A stretch of DNA of 64,000 nt from contig AP026126.1 of the NCBI GenBank assembly GCA_030295235.1, positions 248,001 to 312,000 on the forward strand. Direction: 5' to 3'. This document shows, one piece after another, positions 32,471-41,538 of this stretch. The translations under genes were made by a program, and so were the position numbers. The first letter of the stretch is position 1; each line of letters begins with the position of its first letter. Source of the stretch: Fistulifera solaris. Taxonomy: Eukaryota > Bacillariophyta > Bacillariophyceae > Naviculales > Stauroneidaceae. The notes beneath the pieces were generated by a model. The model was not told the origin of the DNA. It did no database searches and saw only the letters and a program-made list of their open reading frames with translations.

Positions 32471-34012
32471 TTACGCATCGTTCTCGAACGTGGCAATGAT
32501 TTGGCGGGCTTGTTCTTCCCACTTCCTTTGATTCTCGTACAACGAAAGCGATCGATCATTTCTGTAGATGGTGGGTGGACGCTCGTTTCGTAAGAGCATG
32601 GCTCGCGCGGTTGCTGGAAACTGGTCACTTTGTGCAAACATGTCCCAAGTGTCCTTCCCCACCGCCATCGTGACCGACTCTTCAAATTTACAAGGTGATG
32701 CGGTCGCAAATACCGCCGCGATCTTACCAGAATAGCCCAGTGTTTCGGCCGCTCCCATAGCTACGGCCGTGTGAGGATCCATCAGATAGTGGTGCTCCTT
32801 CCACACTTGACGAGTAGTCGTACACATGGCTTTATCCGAGATGCGGGCCGAATCAAACACTTGTTGTAGTTGCTCCAACCATTCGGTGCTCAAATCCAAT
32901 TTTTGGGTCGTTTCGACTTGAGTCATCCATTCACGAACTAATTGATCATCTTGTTCGGTCAGATAAAACAAGATTCGTTCAAAATTGTAAGGGATCTGAA
33001 TGTTGATGGCTTCGGATAACGTTTTTAGCATGAAAGGACTCGAGTGAAAGGCTCCCGTTTGCATGACACGGTGCGTGATATCATTGACATTGACCCCCGA
33101 ACACAGTTTTCCCAAAGGAATGCCCATTTTCTTGGCCATGTAACCACCCGCTAATGTTGGAACTATATGAGTCGTCACAGTCAACAATTCAGTCTCTTTT
33201 CCCATCTCGTTCAACGACTCACCTAAATTTCCCATAGCACCCGTGGGCAGTATGATATCGAGTGTCTGCTGACCAATCTCCCATTCTTCTTGTCCGGCTA
33301 CACGAAGATACGTCCAGATATAATGAATCATTTGCATCAACGGCCGCCCAATATTGTACGAATTGACACCCGTCCAGTGGCTGCTCGACGGAGCCGATTT
33401 TAACATGTTCTTAATGGGACGATCCATGTCGTCTCCTCCACCCTCAAACGCTACAACATGAACATGGGGAGAATCGGTCGTGGTCAATTGCTTCCGTTGA
33501 AACGACGAGATCTGTCCGGCCGGATAATGCACCAAAATGGTGAGCCATGGGTTACGAGCGTCCGATACCGCCTGGACAGCGGCCGGACCCGTATCTCCCG
33601 TCGTCGAAACCAACAGAGTCATGCGCTGGCGGCGTTTGGTCGCAAACAGCGACAAGAACCGCACAACGGCACGCATACCGAGATCTTTGAAGCAAAAGGT
33701 GGGTCCGTGAAACAATTCGGCCACGTACAAGGATCCGACTCGCTGGATGGGGATGACGGGTGGGGCAAAGCCTTCATAGGTCACAATTTGCGACAATTCT
33801 TGCGCACTGACTTCGGATTCACTCACAAAGAGACGCAATACGGTCTGTGCGAGTTGCGCAAAATCGAGTTTCGCCCATTCTTTCAACGTAGCGACCGACA
33901 CGGCTGGGAGAGTTTCGGGAACAAATAAACCTCCATCCGGAGCGTATCCGGAGCAGATTGCTTCTTCAAATGTACAGGAAATAGTCCGATTGCGTGTGGA
34001 AGTGTATCTCAT
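32471..34012 (-). CDS. Threonine synthase (PLP-dependent), THNSL2/fungal-like type
   Basis: An intact 513-residue ORF. The N-terminus has the family start MRYTSTRNR with FEEAICSGYAPDGGLFVPE. The PLP-binding lysine is Lys109 in FHGPTFCFKDLGMR. Phosphate and substrate loops follow: LLVSTTGDTGPAAVQAV, VHVVAFEGGGDDMD, HWTGVNSYNIGRPLMQMIHY, DIILPTGAMGNLGE. The C-terminal domain includes LMDPHTAVAMGAAE. The enzyme converts O-phosphohomoserine to threonine. Length and motifs fit the fungal/animal threonine-synthase-like branch, not the SAM-regulated plant form; in that branch some members act on O-phosphohomoserine with lower specificity. No clear plastid presequence is visible. Confidence 0.92.
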   Translation of the reverse strand: MRYTSTRNRTISCTFEEAICSGYAPDGGLFVPETLPAVSVATLKEWAKLDFAQLAQTVLRLFVSESEVSAQELSQIVTYEGFAPPVIPIQRVGSLYVAELFHGPTFCFKDLGMRAVVRFLSLFATKRRQRMTLLVSTTGDTGPAAVQAVSDARNPWLTILVHYPAGQISSFQRKQLTTTDSPHVHVVAFEGGGDDMDRPIKNMLKSAPSSSHWTGVNSYNIGRPLMQMIHYIWTYLRVAGQEEWEIGQQTLDIILPTGAMGNLGESLNEMGKETELLTVTTHIVPTLAGGYMAKKMGIPLGKLCSGVNVNDITHRVMQTGAFHSSPFMLKTLSEAINIQIPYNFERILFYLTEQDDQLVREWMTQVETTQKLDLSTEWLEQLQQVFDSARISDKAMCTTTRQVWKEHHYLMDPHTAVAMGAAETLGYSGKIAAVFATASPCKFEESVTMAVGKDTWDMFAQSDQFPATARAMLLRNERPPTIYRNDRSLSLYENQRKWEEQARQIIATFENDA

Positions 34013-34445
34013 GCTGATTTAGAAGAAAAGACGAGAGTAAGAATAATGCTTTGCGGAAAAGGATAAGATTCATTCTTTTCTCTTTTCTGTTCGCCATGTT
34101 TTAAAAATCTTGACTCGAATTCATTGCCGGTGGGACTTAATTTATCCAAAAAAAATTTGCTAAGGTTAGAAAGACTTCTAAGAATAACTACTCAAACATA
34201 TGGAATGTTCAATATTTTGCAAGACCTCAAGCTTGAAGGTTGCCCATTGTTTTGCATGACCCGCATTGTGCCTAGCAATCGATGTCAACCATTCAAGATT
34301 CGCCGTTTCAGCCCTGACGCTATCTCACAGTCTCCGATGATTCGAGAATGAAGGCAATTTTGTATTGACAGATGCGACCGTTCCACGCTCGCTAATCTCA
34401 CACACGATGATTCATAAATAGAGAGTAGCGTTCCCTCTTGTGAAT
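34013..34445. other. Intergenic region, 433 bases
   Basis: It lies between two minus-strand genes. An open frame at 34124-34351 has no family match or coding character. Nothing else is seen. Confidence 0.35.
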
Positions 34446-35012
34446 TTACCCAATTTGCATATCATCTGCTGCCCGCGCTAAGGCCGTTTCACTGCGGCAA
34501 TCCAAACAAAGGTCGGTCACGAACCCGTCTGCATCGTAATCGACGGTTCGACAAAATTTGCAATACCCATGACCGCATATTTCACACGCGGCCACGCATT
34601 CGTGACACACGGGCTTTTCGCAAAACGTACACGATTCTCGTTGTCCCAGAGACGTACTTTCCAAGTCCACTACAACGGGTGGTGCAACCGCCGGAGATGA
34701 TTGAAAATAAGACCACAGGGTTGTATTCCGCAAACCGGCGCGTGGCTGTGTCATCGTCATGGTAGAGAAGACGCGTTGACAAACGGCACAACTGTCACGG
34801 GTCGGAGGCTTTGTTGTTTCTGGTTTCTGGTTCCACCATGCCACGTCCTCTTTCGCGACTGCGGGTGGCGACGGAGCCAAATGAGGCGTTTCTAATAAAA
34901 CAGTATCGGCAAGCCGTATCCGCTTCAAAGGCGATGCAAACATTTCATCACCGTCAAGTCTTCGTTTGTGTTCTTGATGCAAGAAAGAATAATTACTCAG
35001 AGAATAATCCAT
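34446..35012 (-). CDS. Siva-like Cys-rich zinc protein
   Basis: An intact 188-residue ORF. The N-terminal half includes a basic LKRIRLADTVLLETPHLAP stretch and a CAVCQRVF pair. The C-terminal half is Cys-rich: CTFCEKPVCHECVAACEICG, HGYCKFCRTVDYD and LCLDC. The spacing of these CxxC pairs matches the zinc-binding C-terminal region of the Siva family. In animals Siva is an apoptosis regulator that binds CD27 and other partners. Protist homologues exist as Cys-rich proteins of unknown role, so the function should not be transferred. About ten Cys and two His could bind two or three zinc ions. Confidence 0.72.
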   Translation of the reverse strand: MDYSLSNYSFLHQEHKRRLDGDEMFASPLKRIRLADTVLLETPHLAPSPPAVAKEDVAWWNQKPETTKPPTRDSCAVCQRVFSTMTMTQPRAGLRNTTLWSYFQSSPAVAPPVVVDLESTSLGQRESCTFCEKPVCHECVAACEICGHGYCKFCRTVDYDADGFVTDLCLDCRSETALARAADDMQIG

Positions 35013-35239
35013 GCTAAATTGTTGCTGTCTTTTTTTCCTGCTTCATGCGTTGATTATTTCCGAAAGTTGACTTGTTGAAAACGAATGAATGAACTTCGAG
35101 TGTTCGATGAGATGAGCAATAAAACTATCATCAACCTTGCTTGCAAGCGAGCCGCTTCTCTAAGAAAAAATTCCCTCCAGAATTCCTGGTACTGGTACCA
35201 GTAACGTGCGGCTTGCGAAAAATGCAGAAGCATAACCAT

Positions 35240-35311
35240 TGTCATCGCGGCGAATCGAACGCCGGTTTACCGGACCACAACCGGTGGTACTAACCACTAT
35301 ACGACGATGAC
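35240..35311 (-). tRNA. tRNA-His (GUG)
   Basis: A 72-base cloverleaf on the minus strand. The acceptor stem GTCATCG pairs with CGATGAC, discriminator A. The D arm is GTATAGTGGTTAGTAC, the anticodon stem ACCGG/CCGGT encloses TTGTGGT (anticodon GTG), and the T arm is CGGCGTTCGATTCGCCG. The genomic base at -1 is A, so the G-1 needed by HisRS would be added after transcription, as in other eukaryotes. No intron is present. Confidence 0.96.
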
Positions 35312-35446
35312 TTAGCCGTTGCAATTGTTTTTGAAACATATGATATCTCAAATTCTACATTGTCCCATCCTAAATATCAAAGAATGCTTCGTCGACTACG
35401 TTTCAAATGGTTAACCATTCCTTGCTAGAAAACTATTCTATATTCT

Positions 35447-36532
35447 TTAAGAAAACAAACGACAATACTCTGCCATGGCCGTCATGGCTTGGGCATGTCG
35501 ATTGCCGGGCGGAGCCGTGGGCACATACGGTCGTTCCCGCAACCACAATTGCGCAATCCATTTATCCCCGGATACCACTTGCTGTCCACAATGCAACGTC
35601 CGGATATCGTAGGGTGTCTCGGGGAGACCACCGGCGGCTGGAAAGAAAAGCAACGCCGTTCCTTGCGTGGGTCGGACAGCAAGTCGTTGGCCGTGCTCGT
35701 CTTGTAAATCGCGAAACAGGGTGGCACCGCCGTCCTCTGTAGACAAATCGGTCAAATACACCAGCAACGTCGCAATGCGTTGACTATCTTGTTTTTCCGT
35801 AGGCCCCAGAGCATCCAAATGCCAAGTAAACTTTTCCTTGGGACGATATCGTACCGTTTGTGGTTCTTCCCAACAATCAATGGAATCGAGTCCCAACAAA
35901 CGAGACGCTTTGACCATGAGTTCCGGAACGCTGGCGAATGGATGATACCATGTTGTACTGGTCCGTTGCGCTTTCGCGACAGCATCTTTGCCGACCGTGG
36001 GAGAGCGGCTTTGGAGAGAATTCGTATTGGTAGAAAGAGCTTGGTAACGTTCGCATTCGTCGGCGGTAAAAAAGTTGGGAACGGAGATGACCAGAGGATC
36101 CACGTGCAAGACTCGCAAATTGTTAAAAGCGGGTAGACTATCAAACATGGTGGAAGATGAATCCAAAGTTGGACTCTCCGACAATGTTATGAGATCCTCC
36201 AACAGTGAAGTAGTACTCGATGCTTGCGTGTCGTAATTGAAGTCCGGAAAACCATAGATTTGATCCAATCGTTGATAAATTTCACTCGAAAAAGTAGTAG
36301 TATCGGATGGAATCAATGTTGACAGAATATTCGGATCTAATTTCGGAAATAAAGCATAATCATCTTCGATTTTGGGTGCTTTCTTGGGCGTGCCAAATCC
36401 ACCGCCACTCGCTCGTCCTTTGGCGTGCAAAGCGGACGTCGGTTTCGGATCTCTGCACAGAAAGCCGTCTGCGAATTCTGACACGAATGCAAGCAGTAGA
36501 AGAAGGCATTTGTTGTTCTTTAGCAGCATCAT
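35447..36532 (-). CDS. Prolyl 4-hydroxylase-like 2OG-Fe(II) oxygenase, probably plastid-targeted
   Basis: The start at 36532 gives a signal peptide (MMLLKNNKCLLLLLAFVSEF), then ADGF followed by a basic Ser/Ala-rich stretch. That order resembles the bipartite presequence of diatom plastid proteins, with Phe at +1. The catalytic domain starts near residue 140. The iron ligands are His and Asp in KEKFTWHLDALGP and the distal His in TLHCGQQVVSGDKWIAQLWL, where Lys binds 2-oxoglutarate. YLTDLSTEDGGATLFRDL is the family core. Proline hydroxylases of this type modify proteins or peptides; the target is unknown. The ORF is intact. An upstream Met at 36616 is possible but spoils the signal peptide. 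Confidence 0.82.
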   Translation of the reverse strand: MMLLKNNKCLLLLLAFVSEFADGFLCRDPKPTSALHAKGRASGGGFGTPKKAPKIEDDYALFPKLDPNILSTLIPSDTTTFSSEIYQRLDQIYGFPDFNYDTQASSTTSLLEDLITLSESPTLDSSSTMFDSLPAFNNLRVLHVDPLVISVPNFFTADECERYQALSTNTNSLQSRSPTVGKDAVAKAQRTSTTWYHPFASVPELMVKASRLLGLDSIDCWEEPQTVRYRPKEKFTWHLDALGPTEKQDSQRIATLLVYLTDLSTEDGGATLFRDLQDEHGQRLAVRPTQGTALLFFPAAGGLPETPYDIRTLHCGQQVVSGDKWIAQLWLRERPYVPTAPPGNRHAQAMTAMAEYCRLFS

Positions 36533-36840
36533 CGTCACCGGTTGAAGAGGCGTTGTATGATGTACGCGATGCAGTAACAAATAATATGGACGAGATCGAT
36601 GTCGACATGTCGACATGTCTCGTGTCTGTCGTCTGTCCGTAAGTCATCTGTTCGTTAACTCTATAGTAGCATCCGCGATCCGCGACTGACCCTCGAAATG
36701 AATGTATGTGGTCACGTTTGCCTATCATTCATTCGTGTCTATCGCGCGTCTGCTAAAAACAACAATAGAGAATATCTTTTGTTTTCTACAGAGTACTTTG
36801 TAGAACTGTTGAGGTAACAATACGGAGTTTAATAGATAGA
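36533..36840. other. Divergent intergenic region, 308 bases
   Basis: It holds a perfect 16-base palindrome GACATGTCGACATGTC at 36604-36619. No gene is seen. Confidence 0.4.
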
Positions 36841-37218
36841 ATGTCAACAGTGAAAAACAATCCCTACCGATCGGGGCATGCGACACCGCAATGGATGGTA
36901 TTCTGGGTCAAAGTTCTTTTGGTTCTCATTCTTCTCTTGCTGTTGCCCCAACTGGTGGATGGGAAGAAGTTGAATCGAAAAACGATACGAAAATGGATAC
37001 ACAAAATTCAATCACATTGTCGTGATCATGTTTGTTTCTCTGGTCGGTTGGAAGAATCGATGAATTGTATTCTTTTCTGTGTATCACCGGCATGTTACGA
37101 ATCGGTTTATGGTGACATGCCGTTAGAAGACGGTGAAATGGATTTAATGCGAGACGCAGCGTACGAAACCTGTTTGGAAAAGGAATTACGCCAGAAACGT
37201 ATGGTCGCCACCGAATGA
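36841..37218 (+). CDS. Small secreted or ER Cys-rich protein
   Basis: An intact 125-residue ORF. A signal peptide or anchor lies at about residues 20-41 (MVFWVKVLLVLILLLLLP) and is followed by a lumenal domain of about 80 residues with six Cys. That domain has ILFCVSPACYESVYG, then PLEDGEMDLMRDAAYETC. Short ER proteins with a CVSP-x-C-Y...PLE(D/E)GE pattern are found widely in plants and algae as uncharacterised proteins. I recall the pattern but not a function. Six Cys suggest three disulphides. Confidence 0.7.
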   Translation: MSTVKNNPYRSGHATPQWMVFWVKVLLVLILLLLLPQLVDGKKLNRKTIRKWIHKIQSHCRDHVCFSGRLEESMNCILFCVSPACYESVYGDMPLEDGEMDLMRDAAYETCLEKELRQKRMVATE

Positions 37219-37350
37219 TTCCTAGTCTCGCTTCATTTTGATGCGTACGATTGCTTCATTCACACTTTTTACACATAGAATAATAACATCAAACTATTGA
37301 CTCATCTGGTTGTCTTTTACTCCCTTTTCTTTTTATTCTTCTCTCTTTTG

Positions 37351-37928
37351 TCAACCATTCACTTCTTCCAGCGTCAGACCACCTTCATCACCAAAACTCG
37401 CCATTTCAATCGTATGTTTCCCTGTCCAATCATCCTCTTCGTCATCCAAAAATTCGTGTGAAAAATCATCGTCACGAAAGGAATCATCAAAATCGTTATC
37501 AATGTAATGCGCGGCAACGGCACGATATTCACCCCGTGACATCGATCTCCGTCGGTTCCGTACGAATCGCATGGTTATAAAGACAACCGCCCCCACAATC
37601 AAAACAGCGAAATAGGGATGATTCTGAGAAAAAGTTGTAGTTTGACAGATCATTCGACGCATAAAACCTGCATTCGTATGACAAGATTTATGATTCGTTA
37701 TTGTTGTTGGTGGCGATGGATCCGATATTGTTATGGAGGGATGATGATTGTGGCTTGTTTTGTTTTTAGCGGGAGAACTGTGTGGTCCCATGGTTGCGTG
37801 ATCTGACGAGTGTTGATACGTGTAATTGAATTCTGGATCCGAAAGTGGATTGGTCATGTTCATTACAACGTGTGAAATGTCTTCTTCCAACGCCACGTCG
37901 TCATCGACTTGTGAAGAAGGATCGGTCG

Positions 37929-37968
<40 letters not shown>

Positions 37969-38160
37969 GTCGTCACCTTGTTGCGAAGGACTGTTTGTCG
38001 GTATATAATGTTGATATGTTTCATTGAACGCCGGATCGGAAAGAGGATTCGTCATGTTCATGATCGGCGGAGGACCGAGTAACAGCGATTCGACGTTCGG
38101 CGGTTCCTGCAGCTCGCGGCGTCGATGATTCGACGCGTTCCTCGATTTTATTCGCTTCAT
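37351..38160 (-). CDS. Single-pass membrane protein with duplicated motif and poly-Asp
   Basis: An intact 269-residue ORF. Two copies of an 18-residue motif (MNMTNPLSDPAFNETYQH and MNMTNPLSDPEFNYTYQH), both with N-glycosylation sequons, flank a 15-residue Asp run encoded by a (CAT)n repeat. The membrane segment HPYFAVLIVGAVVFITMRFV (about residues 188-207) is followed by an acidic tail. No signal peptide is seen at this start. The 5' end may lie in an exon beyond the (AT)12 tract immediately upstream. No family is recognised. Confidence 0.65.
37930..37973. repeat. (CAT)n trinucleotide repeat encoding poly-Asp
   Basis: About 44 bases of CAT/CGT units on the plus strand, read as GAT/GAC Asp codons by the minus-strand membrane protein gene. 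Such runs are prone to length change. Confidence 0.9.
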
Positions 38161-38864
38161 TCAATTGAATATATATATATATATATATATATTTCAAAAT
38201 AGGTTCTCTTATGAAATCGTTATTGAATAGTTTACTTGGAAGAATAAGCGTTGCGTTTTTTTTGGTTTGGTATATTTTCTTCATCGTTGTCATTCCATGT
38301 CGTCGATCGTGCCCGCATCTCGTGCGCCAATTGTTCCCGAACGCCACTAATAACGCAACGGGCGGGCGACGACAAGCCGTCGTCCGCTCTGTCGATCGAT
38401 CTCCTCCTTATCCTCCAGCAGCGCCAGCGGCACGGACCAGGGATAACCGATACGACGGATTCGAACGAGATGATCGCCGAACAAACGATACGAGATGATA
38501 GGGTGATGCTGTGATTCCCAAAGATACGTAAACAGCATAAATTGATGCAATTACGATTGATTTATATAGAGATGATCGTAAGCGAAATACGGTTTTGAAG
38601 GAGCTGCGATGACGATTTCCTACACTACCGTACCACAACGATGGCATCTTTCGGCTTACAAACATTTTTTTCGATGGATCGATTCATAAACAAAGAGCGA
38701 CCAGTCACAATCAGCAAAGTTGATGAGGAATTGGCAAAGAAAATAGGAAGAAGAGAAAAGATAATGTTAATGACAAGTTGAGAATCTAAAAGATTGATTG
38801 ATGAAAGGAAAACGAAAAGCGCAAACCAAAGTACCGCCTACTTTGTTTGTCATTCTACGTGTTT
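38161..38864. other. Intergenic region, 704 bases
   Basis: Starts with the (AT)12 tract, then mixed sequence with several short open frames, none with coding character. No gene is supported here. Confidence 0.4.
38169..38192. repeat. (AT)12 microsatellite
   Basis: Twelve AT units directly upstream of the start of the minus-strand gene at 38160. Length is probably polymorphic. Confidence 0.95.
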
Positions 38865-39367
38865 CTACATCCAAACGTAAAGCACCGAAGCAACGGTCGC
38901 CACCGCCATACCCTGCAGACGGAACGACGAACTGACTTGCTGCATTTGAAGGATGTTCGTACCGGGATCGGTGGAGGGCGCATCCGAAGCGTTGCCGTCA
39001 AACATCTCTTCATCAAAAGAATTATTATTATCCATGGAAGGACCATCGCGATCATCGTCGCAGGAACGATTCGAGTCCATGGAGAAATTGCCGTCGTGGT
39101 GATGGAAGAAGTGATCACCATCGAAGGAATGATTGCCATCGAAGGAATATTCACCGTCCAAGGAATGATTGCCACGGTGGAAGGTTGAGTTTTCGTCCAT
39201 GGTGCGATTGCCGCCGTGATGCGGCCTACCACCCATCTGGAGCTGGCGCTTTTCAAGAGATCACTGGTCATTGCAGGAGGATGGACCATCATAGGGTGTC
39301 CCGTGCTCAGGGAAAGTCCGGACGACAGGAGGATGACGGTACAAAATTTCATGATGCTCTTTTTCAT
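38865..39367 (-). CDS. Small, heavily N-glycosylated, probably GPI-anchored surface protein, one frame break
   Basis: The signal peptide is MKSI-like (KFCTVILLSSGLSLSTGHP). The mature part is a low-complexity Asn/Asp/His/Ser repeat with eight N-x-S/T sequons in about 75 residues (NHSLDGEYSFDGNHSFDGD is typical). The C-terminus is a hydrophobic tail without basic residues after it (GMAVATVASVLYVWM), as in GPI-anchor signals. One base is missing in the T run at plus 39250-39253. Corrected length is 167 residues. It lies next to other surface-type proteins. Function unknown. Confidence 0.65.
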
Positions 39368-39697
39368 TGGTGATTTTCGTTAATTTGCAAGTGCGTCAAA
39401 AATGAATTTCTTGGAATTAGTGAAGATGGAAGGATCGACAATGAAAATAAAACAAATGGTTTTTGGCACGATTCTTTGACATTTCCGGGATCCACGAGTT
39501 AAAGGGCTTTGCGTCTCCGACAAAGCTAATGATAAACACAAACGATGCGACAGACAGGAAGAGTAGTCCTGTTTAAACATTAACCTTAAAGTGGAAAGAA
39601 GAAAACAACAACAGGTACTACGTACAAGTAATCGTAGGGAAGCACAACCATAACTCTAGTTGTAATTCAAGGTCTGCACAATTATTTAATTCAAACG

Positions 39698-39982
39698 AAC
39701 TCGGATTGTACTAACATTGCCGTTCAAATCATTCAGACAAAAGAAAGGTCACAACACAAATGGAAACATGCCTCAAATGATGATATTGACTTTTATTGCT
39801 AAGCCAAAAGTTAGCGAGCAGCCATCGCAGTGGTCGAACTCGGATTGTACTAACATTGTCGTTCAAATCATTCAGACAAAAGAAAGGTCACAACACAAAT
39901 GGAAACATGCCTCAAATGATGATATTGACTTTTATTGCTAAGCCAAAAAGTTAGCCACGAAAACAGCAGCCATCGCAGTGGT
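39698..39982. repeat. Tandem duplication, 138-base unit, two copies
   Basis: Copy 1 is at 39698-39835 and copy 2 at 39836-39982. They are almost identical over the first 120 bases. Copy 2 carries about nine extra bases near its end and a five-A run where copy 1 has four. No coding frame is shared across both. Confidence 0.93.
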
Positions 39983-41071
39983 CTTCGTACGAAGAGGACG
40001 GAACGAGCTAACTTCCTGGGTGCACCACTAGGGGAGTCCGAATCCAAAGAAGTGAATCCATGATATCATAATCCGACGAAGGATTTTAGAAACTTTCATA
40101 GATGGATGGTAGTTAAGTATCAGTTTGTGCGGTATTGGGCTTTATTGTCCGCAGAGGTAATGTCCGAAGTATCGTTTACTGATGTTTTATTGGAGGTGGC
40201 ATTCACCTATGGGTGATCGGATGCATCGTCTACCGTCTACAAACAGATTATGGGGTATCATCCATGGATGGGCTGTACGACGTATTGCATTGAATGGATA
40301 TTTGGAGGTGCCATGTACTATTAGAATTTCAAGCTTCAAGCTGACACATCCTTACCTGGTAGCCCTTAGCTTGAATTGTTACCCACTACCCTCTATCGAT
40401 GGAGGAGAACTTCATGCTAAATCGTTCCAAGACCGATGTTAGATGCATGAGTGAATCTAAAATAATCTAAATGGCATATTCGCTGGGTGACCTCTGTATC
40501 GGTTGTACAATTCTGGCCATTTTTTAGGTTGTTTGTGCTTGTTGTGCCTTGTGCTTGTGCCATGATGAGTTTATTGTGATTGAGTTTGTAGTGAGTAGAT
40601 AGTAGATAGTTGCCCTTAGTTCCAGTAGATGTGTACTAGTACTAGTACATAAAAGATAAAAGTCACACGTGCCAAGCAATGTCGAATTTGCTTACTGGTA
40701 ATTGGTACTTGGTACTGATCAATGTTGTATGTTGTATTGAAGATTGAAGGTGGAGTGTGGAGTAACATTTGACAGAAACAAGCTTGGCAAGGTAAGGCCT
40801 AACGCCTAATTATTTTCAAAATTTCCGACAAAAGAACGAAGAAAGAAATGAGTGAGCGAAGAATGTGTTCTGCATAAAGTACGATATTTCATACGTAGTA
40901 TTTCATATTTTCCAGTCTACTAGTCTACCCTGAACCGTGTACGGTGTACTGGATACGTAGTAGTTAAACCACTTTTAGCTTTTAGAAGCAACGAAGCAAC
41001 AAGCAACAAACAACGGTCGAACGCGGAACCCGCTTTCCGCTTGCGTATTCTACTGTTTTCTTACTTCAAGT

Positions 41072-41195
41072 CTTAGAACATGGAACATGGAAGAAGATGC
41101 GTTGGACAGTGCAGAGTAGACAACATACAACGAGGAACTTAGAACATGGAACATGGAGGCAAATGCTTTGAACAGTCCAGAGTACATAACATACA
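41072..41195. repeat. Imperfect tandem duplication, about 66-base unit
   Basis: Two copies begin CTTAGAACATGGAACATGGA at 41072 and 41138. Later parts differ by scattered substitutions (GACAGTGCAGAGTAGACAAC and GAACAGTCCAGAGTACATAA). It lies in the gene-poor region. Confidence 0.85.
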
Positions 41196-41538
41196 ACACA
41201 CAGCACACAGCACACTGCTAGCAACTACCAACACTGTACCATGTAGGTACGTAGTAAATTTAGTTTGTCGTTGAATGTGACCTGGCAAGAAAGCAGATGT
41301 TCTTTTCACGGATTACTCAATTTGCCTATACTTACGTCGCCATTTTACCAGATTTTACATTCACCGCTGACACGAACCATCTTGCCGATTTTGGTTCGCT
41401 TTTCGGACCAAGAAAAGATCGGCCTTTTCGTCCTGTTGGTCTCATCCGTCGTCAACTTGTCCTCACTTTCGACAAACTAATAGATTGTTCTCCTCTCGTA
41501 TCCAAGAGAAGGAGATACCAATAGCAGCACCTTGAATA

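Larger units (their letters stand above)
39368..41538. other. Gene-poor region, 2.2 kb
   Basis: I see no gene, tRNA or transposon that I can support. It holds two tandem duplications (39698-39982 and 41072-41195). At about 40600-40760 it has short palindromic or reiterated words (ACTAGTACTAGTAC, TTGGTACTTGGTACTG). An open frame at 40182-40442 is unsupported. Confidence 0.5.

Noticed and set aside
34124-34351. 75-residue plus-strand ORF
   Set aside because: No family motif or coding character, and it lies in a gap between two same-strand genes.
38021-38347. Minus-strand ORF crossing the (AT)12 repeat
   Set aside because: The frame is poly-Tyr/Ile from the microsatellite and carries no domain; the gene at 38160 uses another frame.
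40182-40442. 86-residue ORF with possible transposon look (YHPWMGC in another frame)
   Set aside because: No reverse transcriptase, transposase or terminal repeat could be recognised; too short to call a remnant.
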